Assembly: GCA_910575565.1 (NCBI GenBank) | Contig: CAJTFL010000020.1 | Location: forward strand, 1 to 64,000 | Source of the DNA: Lachnospiraceae bacterium | Lineage (GTDB): Bacteria > Bacillota > Clostridia > Lachnospirales > Lachnospiraceae | Direction: 5' to 3' | Length of the DNA stretch: 64,000 bases | Shown here: in pieces, positions 24,797 through 33,419 of the stretch | Numbering within the stretch: the first letter of the stretch is position 1 | Layout: each line of letters opens with the position of its first letter | Position numbers and translations under genes: made by a program | The notes under the pieces: generated by a model | The model's input: only the letters and a program-made list of their open reading frames with translations | The model's database searches: none | What the model was told of the DNA's origin: nothing

Positions 24797-24831
24797 CCCC
24801 ACGCATGTGTTTCCTAGGGAACGGCGTGGGG
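24797..24831. other. Hairpin in the HNH-terminase gap
   Basis: CCCCACGC and GCGTGGGG bracket an 18-nt loop directly after the HNH stop, and ACGGGGTATTACCCCG forms a second small hairpin downstream. The region between HNH and the small terminase is where cos/packaging sites often lie, so this may be part of a cos site. Confidence 0.4.
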
Positions 24832-24898
24832 GGTCACACGCACAAAAACAAGAAATCAAACGGGGTATTACCCCGGCAGGGAATTGAGGTGAAGGAAA

Positions 24899-25435
24899 AT
24901 GGCCAAAGACGGGACTATGCGCGGCGGCGCAAGGGTCGGTTCCGGCAGGAAGTCCAAAGCCCTGATGGAAAAGATCGACAGCGGGCTTGCGGCAACGGTC
25001 ATTGACCTTCCGGAGCCTGCGGAGATAAGCGGCGGGGATGTGCCGCCGGTGAAGGACTTCTTAAAGGCTGCTCAGAAGAGCGGCATTGACCTATGCGCGG
25101 AGGATGTGTTCAAAAGCACTTTTCTCTGGCTGAAGGAAAGAGGCTGTGACCAGCTGGCGAACACGCAGCTGATTGAACAATACGCGATGTCGGTATCCAG
25201 ATGGGTACAGTGCGAGACCTGCATATCGGAGTATGGTTTTCTGGCAAAGCATCCGACCACAGGGGCGGCAATTACAAGTCCCTATGTGACGATGAGCCAG
25301 AATTATCTGAAACAGGTGAACCAGTGCTGGTATCAGATCTATCAGATCGTGAAGGAAAACTGCTCTGTGGAGTACGGAGGGGCGAATCCGCATGATGACC
25401 TGATGGAGCACCTGCTTACGGCAAGGAAGAAATAG
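24899..25435 (+). CDS. terS: Terminase small subunit (P27 family)
   Basis: 178 residues. It opens MAKDGTMRGGARVGSGRKSK, the basic start of P27-family terminase small subunits, then a helical region (PVKDFLKAAQKSGIDLCAEDVFKSTFLWLKERGCDQLANTQLIEQYAMSVSRWVQCE). The C-terminal MSQNYLKQVNQCWYQIYQIVKENC part matches oligomerisation regions of these proteins. The protein recognises phage DNA and recruits the large subunit. The start follows GAGGTGAAGGAAA. Two ParB-like genes and a methyltransferase separate it from the large subunit. Confidence 0.88.
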   Translation: MAKDGTMRGGARVGSGRKSKALMEKIDSGLAATVIDLPEPAEISGGDVPPVKDFLKAAQKSGIDLCAEDVFKSTFLWLKERGCDQLANTQLIEQYAMSVSRWVQCETCISEYGFLAKHPTTGAAITSPYVTMSQNYLKQVNQCWYQIYQIVKENCSVEYGGANPHDDLMEHLLTARKK

Positions 25436-25445
25436 GAGGGTTTCG

Positions 25446-25886
25446 ATGAAATATGTGAAGAAAAAGCTGTCAGAACTGAAGCCTTATGAGAACAATCCGA
25501 GGATCAATGATGAGGCAGTGGACGATGTTGTGGAGAGCATTAAGCAGTGTTCCTACATCGCACCGATCATTATTGACGGGGATGGAGTAATCCTGGCGGG
25601 GCATACGAGGTATAAGGCTCTGAAAAAGCTGGGATATAAGGAATGCGAGGTTGTGATCGCGTCTGATCTGACAGAAGAACAGAAGAAAAAGTACAGGCTT
25701 TATGATAACAAAACTGCTGAAATGGCAAGCTGGGATCAGAAGAAGCTGAGCGCGGAATTATGTGATGTGGATTTTCAGGGATATGATTTCGGACAGCCGG
25801 AGATCGCACAGCCGGATGATGGGACAGAGGAAGCAGATCCTAAGATGATGACCTGTCCGTGTTGCGGGGAGGTGTTCGAGGTATGA
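25446..25886 (+). CDS. ParB/Srx-fold protein 1 with zinc-ribbon tail
   Basis: 146 residues. VKKKLSELKPYENNPRINDEAVDDVVESIKQCSYIAPIIIDGDGVILAGHTRYKALKKLGYKE is the ParB N-terminal domain, with the G-H-T-R-Y motif that binds CTP or cleaves DNA in relatives. A C-terminal CPCCGEVF is a small zinc ribbon. Genes of this type between phage terminase subunits probably help the methyltransferase or packaging. It overlaps the next gene, a second copy, by four bases. Confidence 0.85.
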   Translation: MKYVKKKLSELKPYENNPRINDEAVDDVVESIKQCSYIAPIIIDGDGVILAGHTRYKALKKLGYKECEVVIASDLTEEQKKKYRLYDNKTAEMASWDQKKLSAELCDVDFQGYDFGQPEIAQPDDGTEEADPKMMTCPCCGEVFEV

Positions 25887-26374
25887 AGCTACAGAAATTA
25901 AAGCTGGCTGAGATAGAGCCGTATAAGAATAATCCGCGTAAGAATGATGATGCAGTGAATGCGGTTGCCGAGAGCATCCGTCAGTGTTCCTATATTACGC
26001 CGATCATTGTGGATGAGGATCATGTGATCATCGCAGGTCACACCAGATACAAGGCGCTGATTGCTCTGGGGATGGATGATGTGGAATGCCTGATCTGTGA
26101 CGGGTTGACCGAGGAACAGAAGAAGAAATACCGCTTCCTGGATAACAAGACCGGGGAAAAGGCAACATGGGATCTCATGAAGTTGGAAGTCGAACTGGAA
26201 GGACTTGATCTGGAAGGGTTCGACTTTTTTGGTATGGCGGCTGACCTGCCGGTGGATGGTGACGGCGGCGGTTCGGATAAGGAACTGACCGGGACCACGG
26301 AATTTGATGCGGAGGTGTTTGGGGATGAAGAGTTCAAATACGAATGCCCGAACTGCGGTTTCCGGTTCAACTGA
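25883..26374 (+). CDS. ParB/Srx-fold protein 2 with zinc-ribbon tail
   Basis: 163 residues. LKLAEIEPYKNNPRKNDDAVNAVAESIRQCSYITPIIVDEDHVIIAGHTRYKALIALG mirrors the preceding gene over its first 100 residues. A longer acidic linker follows, and a C-terminal CPNCGFRFN zinc ribbon replaces CPCCGEVF. The ATG at 25883 overlaps the TGA of the first copy (ATGA). The two appear to be an old tandem duplication. It also overlaps the start of the methyltransferase gene. Confidence 0.85.
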   Translation: MKLQKLKLAEIEPYKNNPRKNDDAVNAVAESIRQCSYITPIIVDEDHVIIAGHTRYKALIALGMDDVECLICDGLTEEQKKKYRFLDNKTGEKATWDLMKLEVELEGLDLEGFDFFGMAADLPVDGDGGGSDKELTGTTEFDAEVFGDEEFKYECPNCGFRFN

Positions 26375-27431
26375 GTTTCCGTGGAAGTGGAGCCTTGCGG
26401 ATCTGGAAAAGAGGCCGAAGCATGGGCATACCGTGTTTTCCTGTTTTTCTTGCGGCGGAGGTTCCTCAATGGGATATAAGCTTGTGGGATTTGATGTCGT
26501 GGGGAACTGTGAGATTGATCCCGACATGATGAAGGTCTATAAGCAGAATAATCATCCGAAGCATTCATTCCTTATGGATATCAGGGATTTCCTGAAGCTG
26601 CCGGATGAGAAGATCCCGGAAGAGTTGTTCCATCTGGATGTGCTGGATGGTTCGCCGTCATGCTCTGTATTCTCTACGGCCGGAGTCAGGGAAGAAGGAT
26701 GGAACACGGAAAAAGTGTTCCGGGAAGGTCAGGCAAAGCAGAGGCTGGATGACCTGTTCCTTTACTTCATAGCGATAGCGAAGAGATTACAGCCGAAGGT
26801 TGTCATCGCGGAGAATGTGAAGGGCATCATCATTGGAAATGCGAAGGGCTGGGTCAACCAGATTGTGAAGGGATTCGATGATGCCGGATATATAGTGCAG
26901 ATATTTCTGTTCAATGCGGCGAGAATGGGCGTGCCTCAGAAAAGAGAGCGTGTCTTTTTTATCGCGCATCGGAAAGATTTGAAATATCCGAAGCTTTCCA
27001 TGAACTTCAATTCAAAACCGATCCCATTCAAAGATGTCCGGGAACCTTATGGAAAAGCGATGGATCCAAACAGTATGCAGGCGAAGCTTCTGAAGTACAG
27101 GATCCCTTCTGACAGATGCATCGCGGATATCAATGAGAGGGTGAGGAAGGTCAAGAACAATGGATTTTCCACTCCGATCAACAGGGATGATGAGCCTGTG
27201 CAGACGATAGTTCCAGGCAGCAGCCTTTACCGGATGTGCGATGGCCTGCTTATGACGGACAGGGATATCATAGGCTGCCAGACGTTTCCGCAGGACTACG
27301 ACTTCATGGATCAGAGTGTCCAGTACATCTGCGGCATGAGTGTTCCGCCGGTGATGATGGCGAAGATCTCCGAGCAGGTGTATAGGCAATGGCTGAAGGG
27401 AAGTGATGCGGATGAAGATGCGGAAGCTTAA
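26325..27431 (+). CDS. Phage C5-cytosine DNA methyltransferase
   Basis: 368 residues. VFSCFSCGGGSSMGYKLVGF is the SAM-binding motif I. LDGSPSCSVFSTAG holds the catalytic Cys, VIAENVKG is motif VI, and GVPQKRERVFFIA is motif VIII. C-terminal RMCDGLLMTDRD and the TRD region complete the fold. Motif IV usually reads P-P-C; here it is P-S-C, one base change from it, which may lower activity. Phages use such enzymes to methylate their DNA against host restriction. The ATG at 26325, after GGAGGTGTTTGGGG, overlaps the preceding gene. Confidence 0.87.
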   Translation: MKSSNTNARTAVSGSTEFPWKWSLADLEKRPKHGHTVFSCFSCGGGSSMGYKLVGFDVVGNCEIDPDMMKVYKQNNHPKHSFLMDIRDFLKLPDEKIPEELFHLDVLDGSPSCSVFSTAGVREEGWNTEKVFREGQAKQRLDDLFLYFIAIAKRLQPKVVIAENVKGIIIGNAKGWVNQIVKGFDDAGYIVQIFLFNAARMGVPQKRERVFFIAHRKDLKYPKLSMNFNSKPIPFKDVREPYGKAMDPNSMQAKLLKYRIPSDRCIADINERVRKVKNNGFSTPINRDDEPVQTIVPGSSLYRMCDGLLMTDRDIIGCQTFPQDYDFMDQSVQYICGMSVPPVMMAKISEQVYRQWLKGSDADEDAEA

Positions 27432-29019
27432 GAAATATAAGCCGACAAAATTCAAGGCGAAGGATTCTGTCTATGACAAGGACGCGGCGGACTTTGCGGT
27501 GAATTTCATCCAGTGTCTCTGCCATACAAAAGGAACCTGGGCGGGGAAGCCTTTTGAACTGATCGACTGGCAGGAACAGATCATACGGGATGTGTTCGGA
27601 ACCATGAAGCCGAACGGATACCGACAGTTTAACACGGCATATATCGAGATCCCGAAGAAGCAGGGCAAGAGTGAACTGGCTGCGGCAGTGGCACTTTTGC
27701 TCTGCTGCGGCGATGGAGAGGAAAGAACCGAGGTTTACGGCTGTGCTGCTGACCGGCAGCAGGCTTCCATTGTATTTGAGGTTGCGGCGGATATGGTCAG
27801 GATGTGCCCTGCTCTGAATAAGAGGGTGAAGATCCTGGCTTCCCAGAAACGGATCATTTATCAGCCGACGAACAGCTTTTATCAGGTGCTGTCGGCGGAG
27901 GCTTATAGCAAGCACGGATTCAATATCCACGGGGTTGTGTTCGATGAGCTGCATACCCAGCCGAACCGGAAACTCTTTGATGTAATGACGAAGGGGTCCG
28001 GGGATGCCAGGATGCAGCCGTTATATTTTTTGATCACGACTGCGGGAACGGATACCAACAGCATCTGTTATGAAACACACCAGAAGGCGAAGGACATTCT
28101 GGAAGGACGGAAGATCGATCCGACATTTTATCCCGTGATCTATGGTGCGGATGAATCCGATGACTGGACGGATCTGAAGGTCTGGAAGAAGGCGAACCCT
28201 TCATTGGATATTACGGTGGGTATAGACAAGGTGAAGGCAGCCTGTGAGTCAGCGAAGCAGAATCCGGGTGAAGAAAATTCTTTCCGTCAGTTGAGGCTGA
28301 ACCAGTGGGTGAAGCAGGCGGTCAGGTGGATGCCGATGGAGAAATGGGATGCCTGCGCATTTCCGGTCGATGAAGATGAGCTGGAAGGGCGTGTCTGTTA
28401 TGGCGGTCTGGACTTATCCAGTACGACCGACCTGACAGCGTTTTCCCTGGTATTTCCGCCGGTGGATGAGGATGACAAGTACATTGTTCTTCCTTATTTC
28501 TGGGTTCCGGAGGAAACGCTGGATCTAAGGGTGAAGAGGGATCATGTTCCTTATGATGTCTGGGAGCGGAAAGGTTTTCTGGAAACAACGGAAGGAAACG
28601 TAGTTCATTACGCCTATATTGAGAAGTTCATTGAGCGGCTGGGTGAGAGGTTCTACATTCGGGAGATCGCTTATGATCGGTGGGGAGCAACGCAGTTATC
28701 GCAGGATCTGGAAGGAATGGGATTCACGGTGGTTCCGTTCGGCCAGGGTTTTGCTTCGATGTCTCCACCTACGAAAGAATTGATGAGGCTGGTGCTGGAA
28801 CAGAAGATTGCGCATGGCGGTCATCCGGTTCTGCGGTGGAACATGGATAACATTTATATTCGCACGGATCTGGCGGGCAATATCAAGGCTGACAAAGCAA
28901 AGTCCACGGAGAAGATTGACGGGGCGATTGCGATGATCATGGCGCTGGATAGGGCGATACGCTGTGGAAATGAAACGGCGGAATCTGTTTATGATAGCAG
29001 AGGTCTCTTGGTATTTTGA
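27412..29019 (+). CDS. terL: Terminase large subunit (HK97 type)
   Basis: 535 residues. The ATPase half has a deviant Walker A, IPKKQGKSE (about residue 82), and VVFDELHTQ as Walker B. The nuclease half has YGGLDLSSTTDLTAF, YDRWGATQL and EKIDGAIAMIMALD, the aspartates of the RNase H-like fold. The protein pumps DNA into proheads and cuts it. The ATG at 27412 was chosen after AAGGGAAG; the start is uncertain by a few codons. It overlaps the methyltransferase end. All motifs look intact, in contrast to the broken replication genes. Confidence 0.92.
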   Translation: MKMRKLKKYKPTKFKAKDSVYDKDAADFAVNFIQCLCHTKGTWAGKPFELIDWQEQIIRDVFGTMKPNGYRQFNTAYIEIPKKQGKSELAAAVALLLCCGDGEERTEVYGCAADRQQASIVFEVAADMVRMCPALNKRVKILASQKRIIYQPTNSFYQVLSAEAYSKHGFNIHGVVFDELHTQPNRKLFDVMTKGSGDARMQPLYFLITTAGTDTNSICYETHQKAKDILEGRKIDPTFYPVIYGADESDDWTDLKVWKKANPSLDITVGIDKVKAACESAKQNPGEENSFRQLRLNQWVKQAVRWMPMEKWDACAFPVDEDELEGRVCYGGLDLSSTTDLTAFSLVFPPVDEDDKYIVLPYFWVPEETLDLRVKRDHVPYDVWERKGFLETTEGNVVHYAYIEKFIERLGERFYIREIAYDRWGATQLSQDLEGMGFTVVPFGQGFASMSPPTKELMRLVLEQKIAHGGHPVLRWNMDNIYIRTDLAGNIKADKAKSTEKIDGAIAMIMALDRAIRCGNETAESVYDSRGLLVF

Positions 29020-29024
29020 ACAAA

Positions 29025-29058
29025 GAAAAAGGTCAACCATGCGGTTGACCTGATTTTC
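29025..29058 (+). terminator. Terminator after the terminase large subunit
   Basis: AGGTCAACC and GGTTGACCT pair across a 4-nt loop, followed by GATTTT. It stops transcription before the backwards-inserted DUF3800 gene. Confidence 0.75.
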
Positions 29059-29195
29059 CGATTTACCAATTGCCTAATAGTGACGCCAACACATGACGCT
29101 TACCTCGAAAACGGCACTTACATAGGACTTACTGTTGGTAAATCTATAGTAGCATATGCAGAGAAGTTTGTCAATATGCGAAAAAAATTTGGCAT

Positions 29196-29909
29196 CTATT
29201 TCGGGAATTCAAAAGTAAATTTAAGGATGCCAACATCTCTAAGCTTTTTTAGTTCATCGTCATAACCGCCGGTTTGCAGATGAGAATAAAGCAAATTTGC
29301 GAAAACATCAGCCATTTGAATAAGCGAATTATTGGACGAATCAAAATAAGTAACATCAAATTTACCACTTATAGTTCCGTTCATAAAGAGTTCGGTATTG
29401 AGATAGTTCTCAAGAAAGTACTTTGTTTCGGTTCTCTCGTTTCGTTCATCCAACTGAAGAGAACAGTTTTCATTTGGAAGGAGAGTTTTACGAATGAAAT
29501 ACTCTATTGCCAGTTTGAGTGTATAGTTAAAAACACGAGCGGTATTTTCACAAAACTGATCTGTAAGTAGTTGGTTTGAAATTTTAATGTAGTATAGTTC
29601 AAACGATGGCTTCCGACAGAAAAAATCAACAAACTTTTGCTTCATTTCTCTGTCAAATTGAGAGCCCTTGAGTTCATGAAAATCACCGTTTTGAAACATT
29701 TTTCCGCCTTTTTTAACTATCTGACCAGTTTCGGGATGTAGTTTGTCTTGATCCAATGCCAAAAGGTCATCATGGTTGGATGAAACGAAACGTTTGTATG
29801 CACGTTTAAGTGCGTCTTTATTAGTAGGATGTATGAGAGCAATAACAAAGTATTTATTGTTAGGGGCGTGGTTGTTTATAGAGCCCGATTCATCTATGTA
29901 AATATTCAT
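29196..29909 (-). CDS. DUF3800 protein (moron-like insertion)
   Basis: 237 residues from the ATG at 29909, which follows AAGGAG-like context in the minus direction. MNIYIDESGSI, FVIALIHP and the C-terminal DSSNNSLIQMADVFANLLY are the D-E-S-G and Q-x-A-D motifs of DUF3800, an RNase H-like fold found near defence and phage genes. It is transcribed opposite to all its neighbours, is AT-richer, and splits the usual terminase-portal pair, so it looks like a later cargo gene. The function of the family is not established. Confidence 0.8.
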   Translation of the reverse strand: MNIYIDESGSINNHAPNNKYFVIALIHPTNKDALKRAYKRFVSSNHDDLLALDQDKLHPETGQIVKKGGKMFQNGDFHELKGSQFDREMKQKFVDFFCRKPSFELYYIKISNQLLTDQFCENTARVFNYTLKLAIEYFIRKTLLPNENCSLQLDERNERTETKYFLENYLNTELFMNGTISGKFDVTYFDSSNNSLIQMADVFANLLYSHLQTGGYDDELKKLRDVGILKFTFEFPK

Positions 29910-29984
29910 ATGAAAGCACTCCTTGAAAATGGGTGTAGTTTTCAATTAAGTATATCAGAAAAGACATGAAAGGACAAATACTAT

Positions 29985-31328
29985 ATGGGATTTTTGAACA
30001 GTATTTTTCGGAGCAGGGATAAGCCAACGGACAGGACGGCAGGAAGCAGCTACAGCTTCTTCCTGGGTGGAACGGCTTCCGGGAAGTATGTGACAGAACG
30101 GTCTGCGATGCAGATGACGGCGGTGTACTGCTGTGTGAGGATATTATCCGAGGCAGTGGCAAGCCTGCCATTACAATTTTACAGATATACCGATGATGGC
30201 GGTAAGGAAAAAGCGGTGGAACATCCGCTTTATTTTTTGCTTCATGATGAGCCGAATCCAGAAATGACTTCCTTTATCTTCCGGGAGACTCTGATGACGC
30301 ATCTGCTTTTGTGGGGAAATGCGTATTCGCAGATTATCCGTAATGGCAAGGGCGAAGTCGTGGCTTTGTATCCGCTGATGCCGGATCGGATGAGGGTGGA
30401 TCGTGATGAGCATGGACGGCTCTATTACGAATATACCGTTTACGATGCGGATGATGTGGACGGCAGGAAGGGCACGAACGGGGTTGGAAGAACCGTAAGG
30501 CTTCAGCCGCATGATGTGCTGCACATTCCGGGATTAGGGTTTGATGGTCTGGTTGGATATTCGCCGATTGCGATGGCGAAGAATGCGATCGGGCTGGCGA
30601 TTGCTACGGAGGAATACGGCAGTAAGTTCTTTGCGAACGGCGCGGCTCCTTCTGGAGTATTGGAGCATCCGGGAATCATTAAGGATCCGTCCAGAGTGAG
30701 GGAAAGCTGGCAGGCGACCTTCGGAGGAAGCGGCAATGCGAATAAGATTGCTGTTTTGGAAGAAGGCATGAAGTACACGCCGATTTCCATTTCACCGGAG
30801 CAGGCTCAGTTTCTGGAGACAAGGAAGTTCCAGATCGATGAGATCGCAAGGATCTTCCGTGTGCCGCCTCATATGATCGGTGACTTGGAGAAGTCCAGCT
30901 TCAACAACATTGAGCAGCAGTCGCTGGAGTTTGTGAAGTACACGCTGGATCCCTGGGTGAGCCGTTGGGAGCAGGCAATGGTGAGAGCCTTGCTGACTCC
31001 AGATGAGAAGAAGAAGTACTTCTTCAAGTTCAATGTAGACGGATTGCTCAGAGGTGACTACCAGAGTAGGATGAACGGTTATGCGACAGCCAGACAGAAC
31101 GGCTGGATGTCCGCCAATGACATCCGTGAACTGGAGAACCTGGACAGGATTCCGGCGGAACAGGGCGGCGATCTGTATCTGATCAACGGAAATATGACGA
31201 AGCTGGAGGATGCCGGAATATTTGCGGCAGGCAACAACGGAAAGGAGGAAGGAGATTCCGATGAAGAAATTTTGGAACTGGAAAAGCAGGAAGATCAGAG
31301 ATCAGGCTTCCGGCGAAGAGGTCAGTGA
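29985..31328 (+). CDS. Phage portal protein (HK97 family)
   Basis: 447 residues. MGFLNSIFRSRDK, then AVYCCVRILSEAVASLPLQFYRY, LMTHLLLWGNAYSQIIRN, IARIFRVPPHMIGDLEKSSFNNIEQQSLEFVKYTLDPWVSRWEQ: the signature of HK97-type portals, the ring through which DNA enters the head. The C terminus is acidic. AAAGGA lies upstream of the ATG at 29985. It is the last whole structural gene; the following head protease is cut after about 30 codons. Confidence 0.92.
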   Translation: MGFLNSIFRSRDKPTDRTAGSSYSFFLGGTASGKYVTERSAMQMTAVYCCVRILSEAVASLPLQFYRYTDDGGKEKAVEHPLYFLLHDEPNPEMTSFIFRETLMTHLLLWGNAYSQIIRNGKGEVVALYPLMPDRMRVDRDEHGRLYYEYTVYDADDVDGRKGTNGVGRTVRLQPHDVLHIPGLGFDGLVGYSPIAMAKNAIGLAIATEEYGSKFFANGAAPSGVLEHPGIIKDPSRVRESWQATFGGSGNANKIAVLEEGMKYTPISISPEQAQFLETRKFQIDEIARIFRVPPHMIGDLEKSSFNNIEQQSLEFVKYTLDPWVSRWEQAMVRALLTPDEKKKYFFKFNVDGLLRGDYQSRMNGYATARQNGWMSANDIRELENLDRIPAEQGGDLYLINGNMTKLEDAGIFAAGNNGKEEGDSDEEILELEKQEDQRSGFRRRGQ

Positions 31329-31349
31329 AAGAGTGCTTTTCCTGAATGA
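31261..31349 (+). pseudogene. ClpP-like prohead protease, N-terminal stub
   Basis: AAGGAGGAAGGAG precedes ATG at 31261, and the protein opens MKKFWNWKSRKIRDQASGEE, then VSERVLFLN. This is the usual start of ClpP-like phage head-maturation proteases, which next read G-T-I-x-E-E-S-W. Here the match ends at about 31345, and the sequence continues into a non-phage gene in another frame. It therefore marks the right-hand deletion junction of the prophage. Confidence 0.7.
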
Positions 31350-31852
31350 AAACAGATTATCTGGCAAACCAAGGGAATCTGAGCGGAAAGCTGCAAAATC
31401 TCTTACAGGATACCTTCCAGACTTATAAAGATAAATATATAGATTTGCTGGAACAAACACTCAAAGAAAAGGCCACGCACTTTAATACCCCAATGAAAAC
31501 CAGCATTGACCGGGAGGAAGTATCAGCGGTTTATGAGTACACCATGAATCAATACCGCCAATCAGGGGATATACTGGACGCCTTTATGAAAGGAGCCAAA
31601 CACGCCCAGTCAATCTTTGAGGCAAACTTTTCCGACAGAGCTGGAAGTCCCGGAAGTTATTCAGCAAAATATGAGTGGGACAATTTCTTTGACCAATCTA
31701 AGTATACCGGTATGGCAAAAGATGATACCATGGAGGAGAAGTACAGAAAATCAATCAGCCGTTTTATCCAGGGCCTGGAATCTGATGATAATAAAAAGTT
31801 TCACCTGCTTTTTGGCAGTTCCGGGGATTATGAGTTAAATCTCTTTGCATAA
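31346..31852 (+). CDS. Unknown element protein A, at the prophage junction
   Basis: 168 residues: a helical N terminus (MKTDYLANQGNLSGKLQNLLQDTFQTYKDKYIDLLEQTLKEKA), a middle with REEVSAVYEYTMNQYRQSGDILDAFMKGAKHAQSIFEANF, and an acidic C terminus. There is no signal peptide or membrane segment. It starts at the end of the prophage stub, so its original promoter and ribosome site are gone; only phage-derived sequence precedes it. It is followed by two more genes of similar amino-acid style. Family not recognised; possibly carried by a mobile element. Confidence 0.6.
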   Translation: MKTDYLANQGNLSGKLQNLLQDTFQTYKDKYIDLLEQTLKEKATHFNTPMKTSIDREEVSAVYEYTMNQYRQSGDILDAFMKGAKHAQSIFEANFSDRAGSPGSYSAKYEWDNFFDQSKYTGMAKDDTMEEKYRKSISRFIQGLESDDNKKFHLLFGSSGDYELNLFA

Positions 31853-31880
31853 TCAGGAAATAACAAAGGAGGTATGTTGA

Positions 31881-32378
31881 ATGAATGTGTCAATGACAGC
31901 GACAGCAATCGCGAAACGATATGTAGAAAATTGGAATGCCCAGGCAAGTAAAAATAATTCCTTACTGCCAAACGGTTCCGCCCCGCCGCCGGGGCATATC
32001 AATCCATATGAAGATCCCTGGATGGACATTACAAACCGCTCTCCGTCTGAATGGCAGAAAATCATTCCCGTTGATAAAGACGTGGCGGATCAGCTTAGAA
32101 GTATGGTTAGGGAGGACTTTGCAAAACGGTATGGGATGACAGACGGAAGTCCTGAACATATCAACGACAGGGCAAACCTGATTAAAAATTACACGAAAAC
32201 ATTACCCGGCGAACAGAGGCTTCCCGCCACCTGGACGCTGGAGCAGGTTGTAAATGATGAGGCGGAAAGGCTTAAATCCATTATTTTAAAGCATGATCCA
32301 AGCTGGACATATGGAAAACCATTCGATACCAGCATTTTGGACGAAGAATCCAGTGGGCATTTCGATGTATACGGCTAA
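31881..32378 (+). CDS. Unknown element protein B
   Basis: 165 residues. MNVSMTATAIAKRYVENWNAQ, then an unstructured Pro-rich piece (SAPPPGHINPYEDPWMDITNRSPSEWQ) and KIIPVDKDVADQLRSMVREDFAKRYGMTD. The AAAGGAGG at 31867 gives a strong ribosome site. It is 28 bases after gene A and 30 before gene C, so the three form one operon. No catalytic motif seen; function unknown. The middle part (SEWQKIIPVDKDVADQLRSMV) may serve as a marker motif in a search for relatives. Confidence 0.65.
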   Translation: MNVSMTATAIAKRYVENWNAQASKNNSLLPNGSAPPPGHINPYEDPWMDITNRSPSEWQKIIPVDKDVADQLRSMVREDFAKRYGMTDGSPEHINDRANLIKNYTKTLPGEQRLPATWTLEQVVNDEAERLKSIILKHDPSWTYGKPFDTSILDEESSGHFDVYG

Positions 32379-32408
32379 ACAGAACTTTTCTAAAAAAGGA
32401 GCGATATT

Positions 32409-33419
32409 ATGATAGTAGTTGATGGACAAAAATCTTACCTGGGAGCCTACGCCGAACGAGTACAAAACCGCCAAACAACAAATCAAATGACGGAGGCGAA
32501 GAAGGACGCTTCTGTCAAACGTGTGACAGAGGCTGTCTATGATTCGGTTTCTGTTTCAGAAGAAGGGAAAAACTATGTGGACAGAGAATCCGCAAAAACC
32601 GGCAGCGGCAAAAAGGCCCCGGAATTTGTAGAATACACGAAGGTATATAAAGATGAACGGATTGCCAAATCCGGGGATTCTTTCTGGCAGAATACCGGAA
32701 GCCAGTATCTTGTGTTCAGTCAAAAACTGAATGAAAGCGGATTCTTTAATTCCATGTCAGACAAAGAAGTACGTGAGGCGGAATCCATATTAAGCGCCAT
32801 TACAAAGGGCATGGACAGTTTGAGCAACGCTCAGTACCTGACAGGACAAGGGCCTTCTGGGGTTGACGGGAAAGGCTACACCCTTCCCACTTCCTATGAG
32901 GCAAGAATGGAGCTGGAGTCCTCCACGGCAGCGCTTATGTATTTTGGAGAAAAATATATTGAGGACGAAGGGCTGCGGAAAGAATTTGAAGGCTTAGTTG
33001 AGGATTATTACGCTCACAATACGGAAGTCTTAGGTGAGTACACGAATCCGTCAGAGCAGATGGATAAAGCGGTAAGCAAATTCCATGAAAGTTCCGGGAA
33101 CGGGCAGTACAATGATCTTTTCGCAAAGGCAAGTTCTCAAAATTCGGATCGGGTCGCTTATTCCAAATATATGGGAAGTGTCACCCATACAAAAGAGGAA
33201 GAACAGCAATATGGCAATGAGCTGTCTGGATTATTTGAGCGGCTAAAACGCGATCCCTCCGGTCAGGCTGATATTTGGAGTAAGATACAAAACACCATGT
33301 TAAATTTCGCCACAAATGGAGGCGGCAGTGAGTCAATCCGGGGACAGGTGCTTGCTGGCGCAAGTGATTCCTTTAGTCGTATGGAACATTGCTGGTCACT
33401 GTTACTGAATAACGAATAA
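32409..33419 (+). CDS. Unknown element protein C
   Basis: 336 residues, hydrophilic, with no signal peptide. MIVVDGQKSYLGAYAERVQNRQTTNQMTEAKKDASVKRVTEAVYDSVSVSEEGKNYVDRE is a helical start; the rest alternates helices with Gly/Ser-rich turns. Good ribosome site (AAAAAGGAGCGATATT). The three genes A-C share Gln/Asn-rich, charged helices. Their order and close spacing suggest a functional unit, perhaps a cytoplasmic assembly, but I cannot assign one. A strong terminator follows at 33620. Confidence 0.65.
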   Translation: MIVVDGQKSYLGAYAERVQNRQTTNQMTEAKKDASVKRVTEAVYDSVSVSEEGKNYVDRESAKTGSGKKAPEFVEYTKVYKDERIAKSGDSFWQNTGSQYLVFSQKLNESGFFNSMSDKEVREAESILSAITKGMDSLSNAQYLTGQGPSGVDGKGYTLPTSYEARMELESSTAALMYFGEKYIEDEGLRKEFEGLVEDYYAHNTEVLGEYTNPSEQMDKAVSKFHESSGNGQYNDLFAKASSQNSDRVAYSKYMGSVTHTKEEEQQYGNELSGLFERLKRDPSGQADIWSKIQNTMLNFATNGGGSESIRGQVLAGASDSFSRMEHCWSLLLNNE

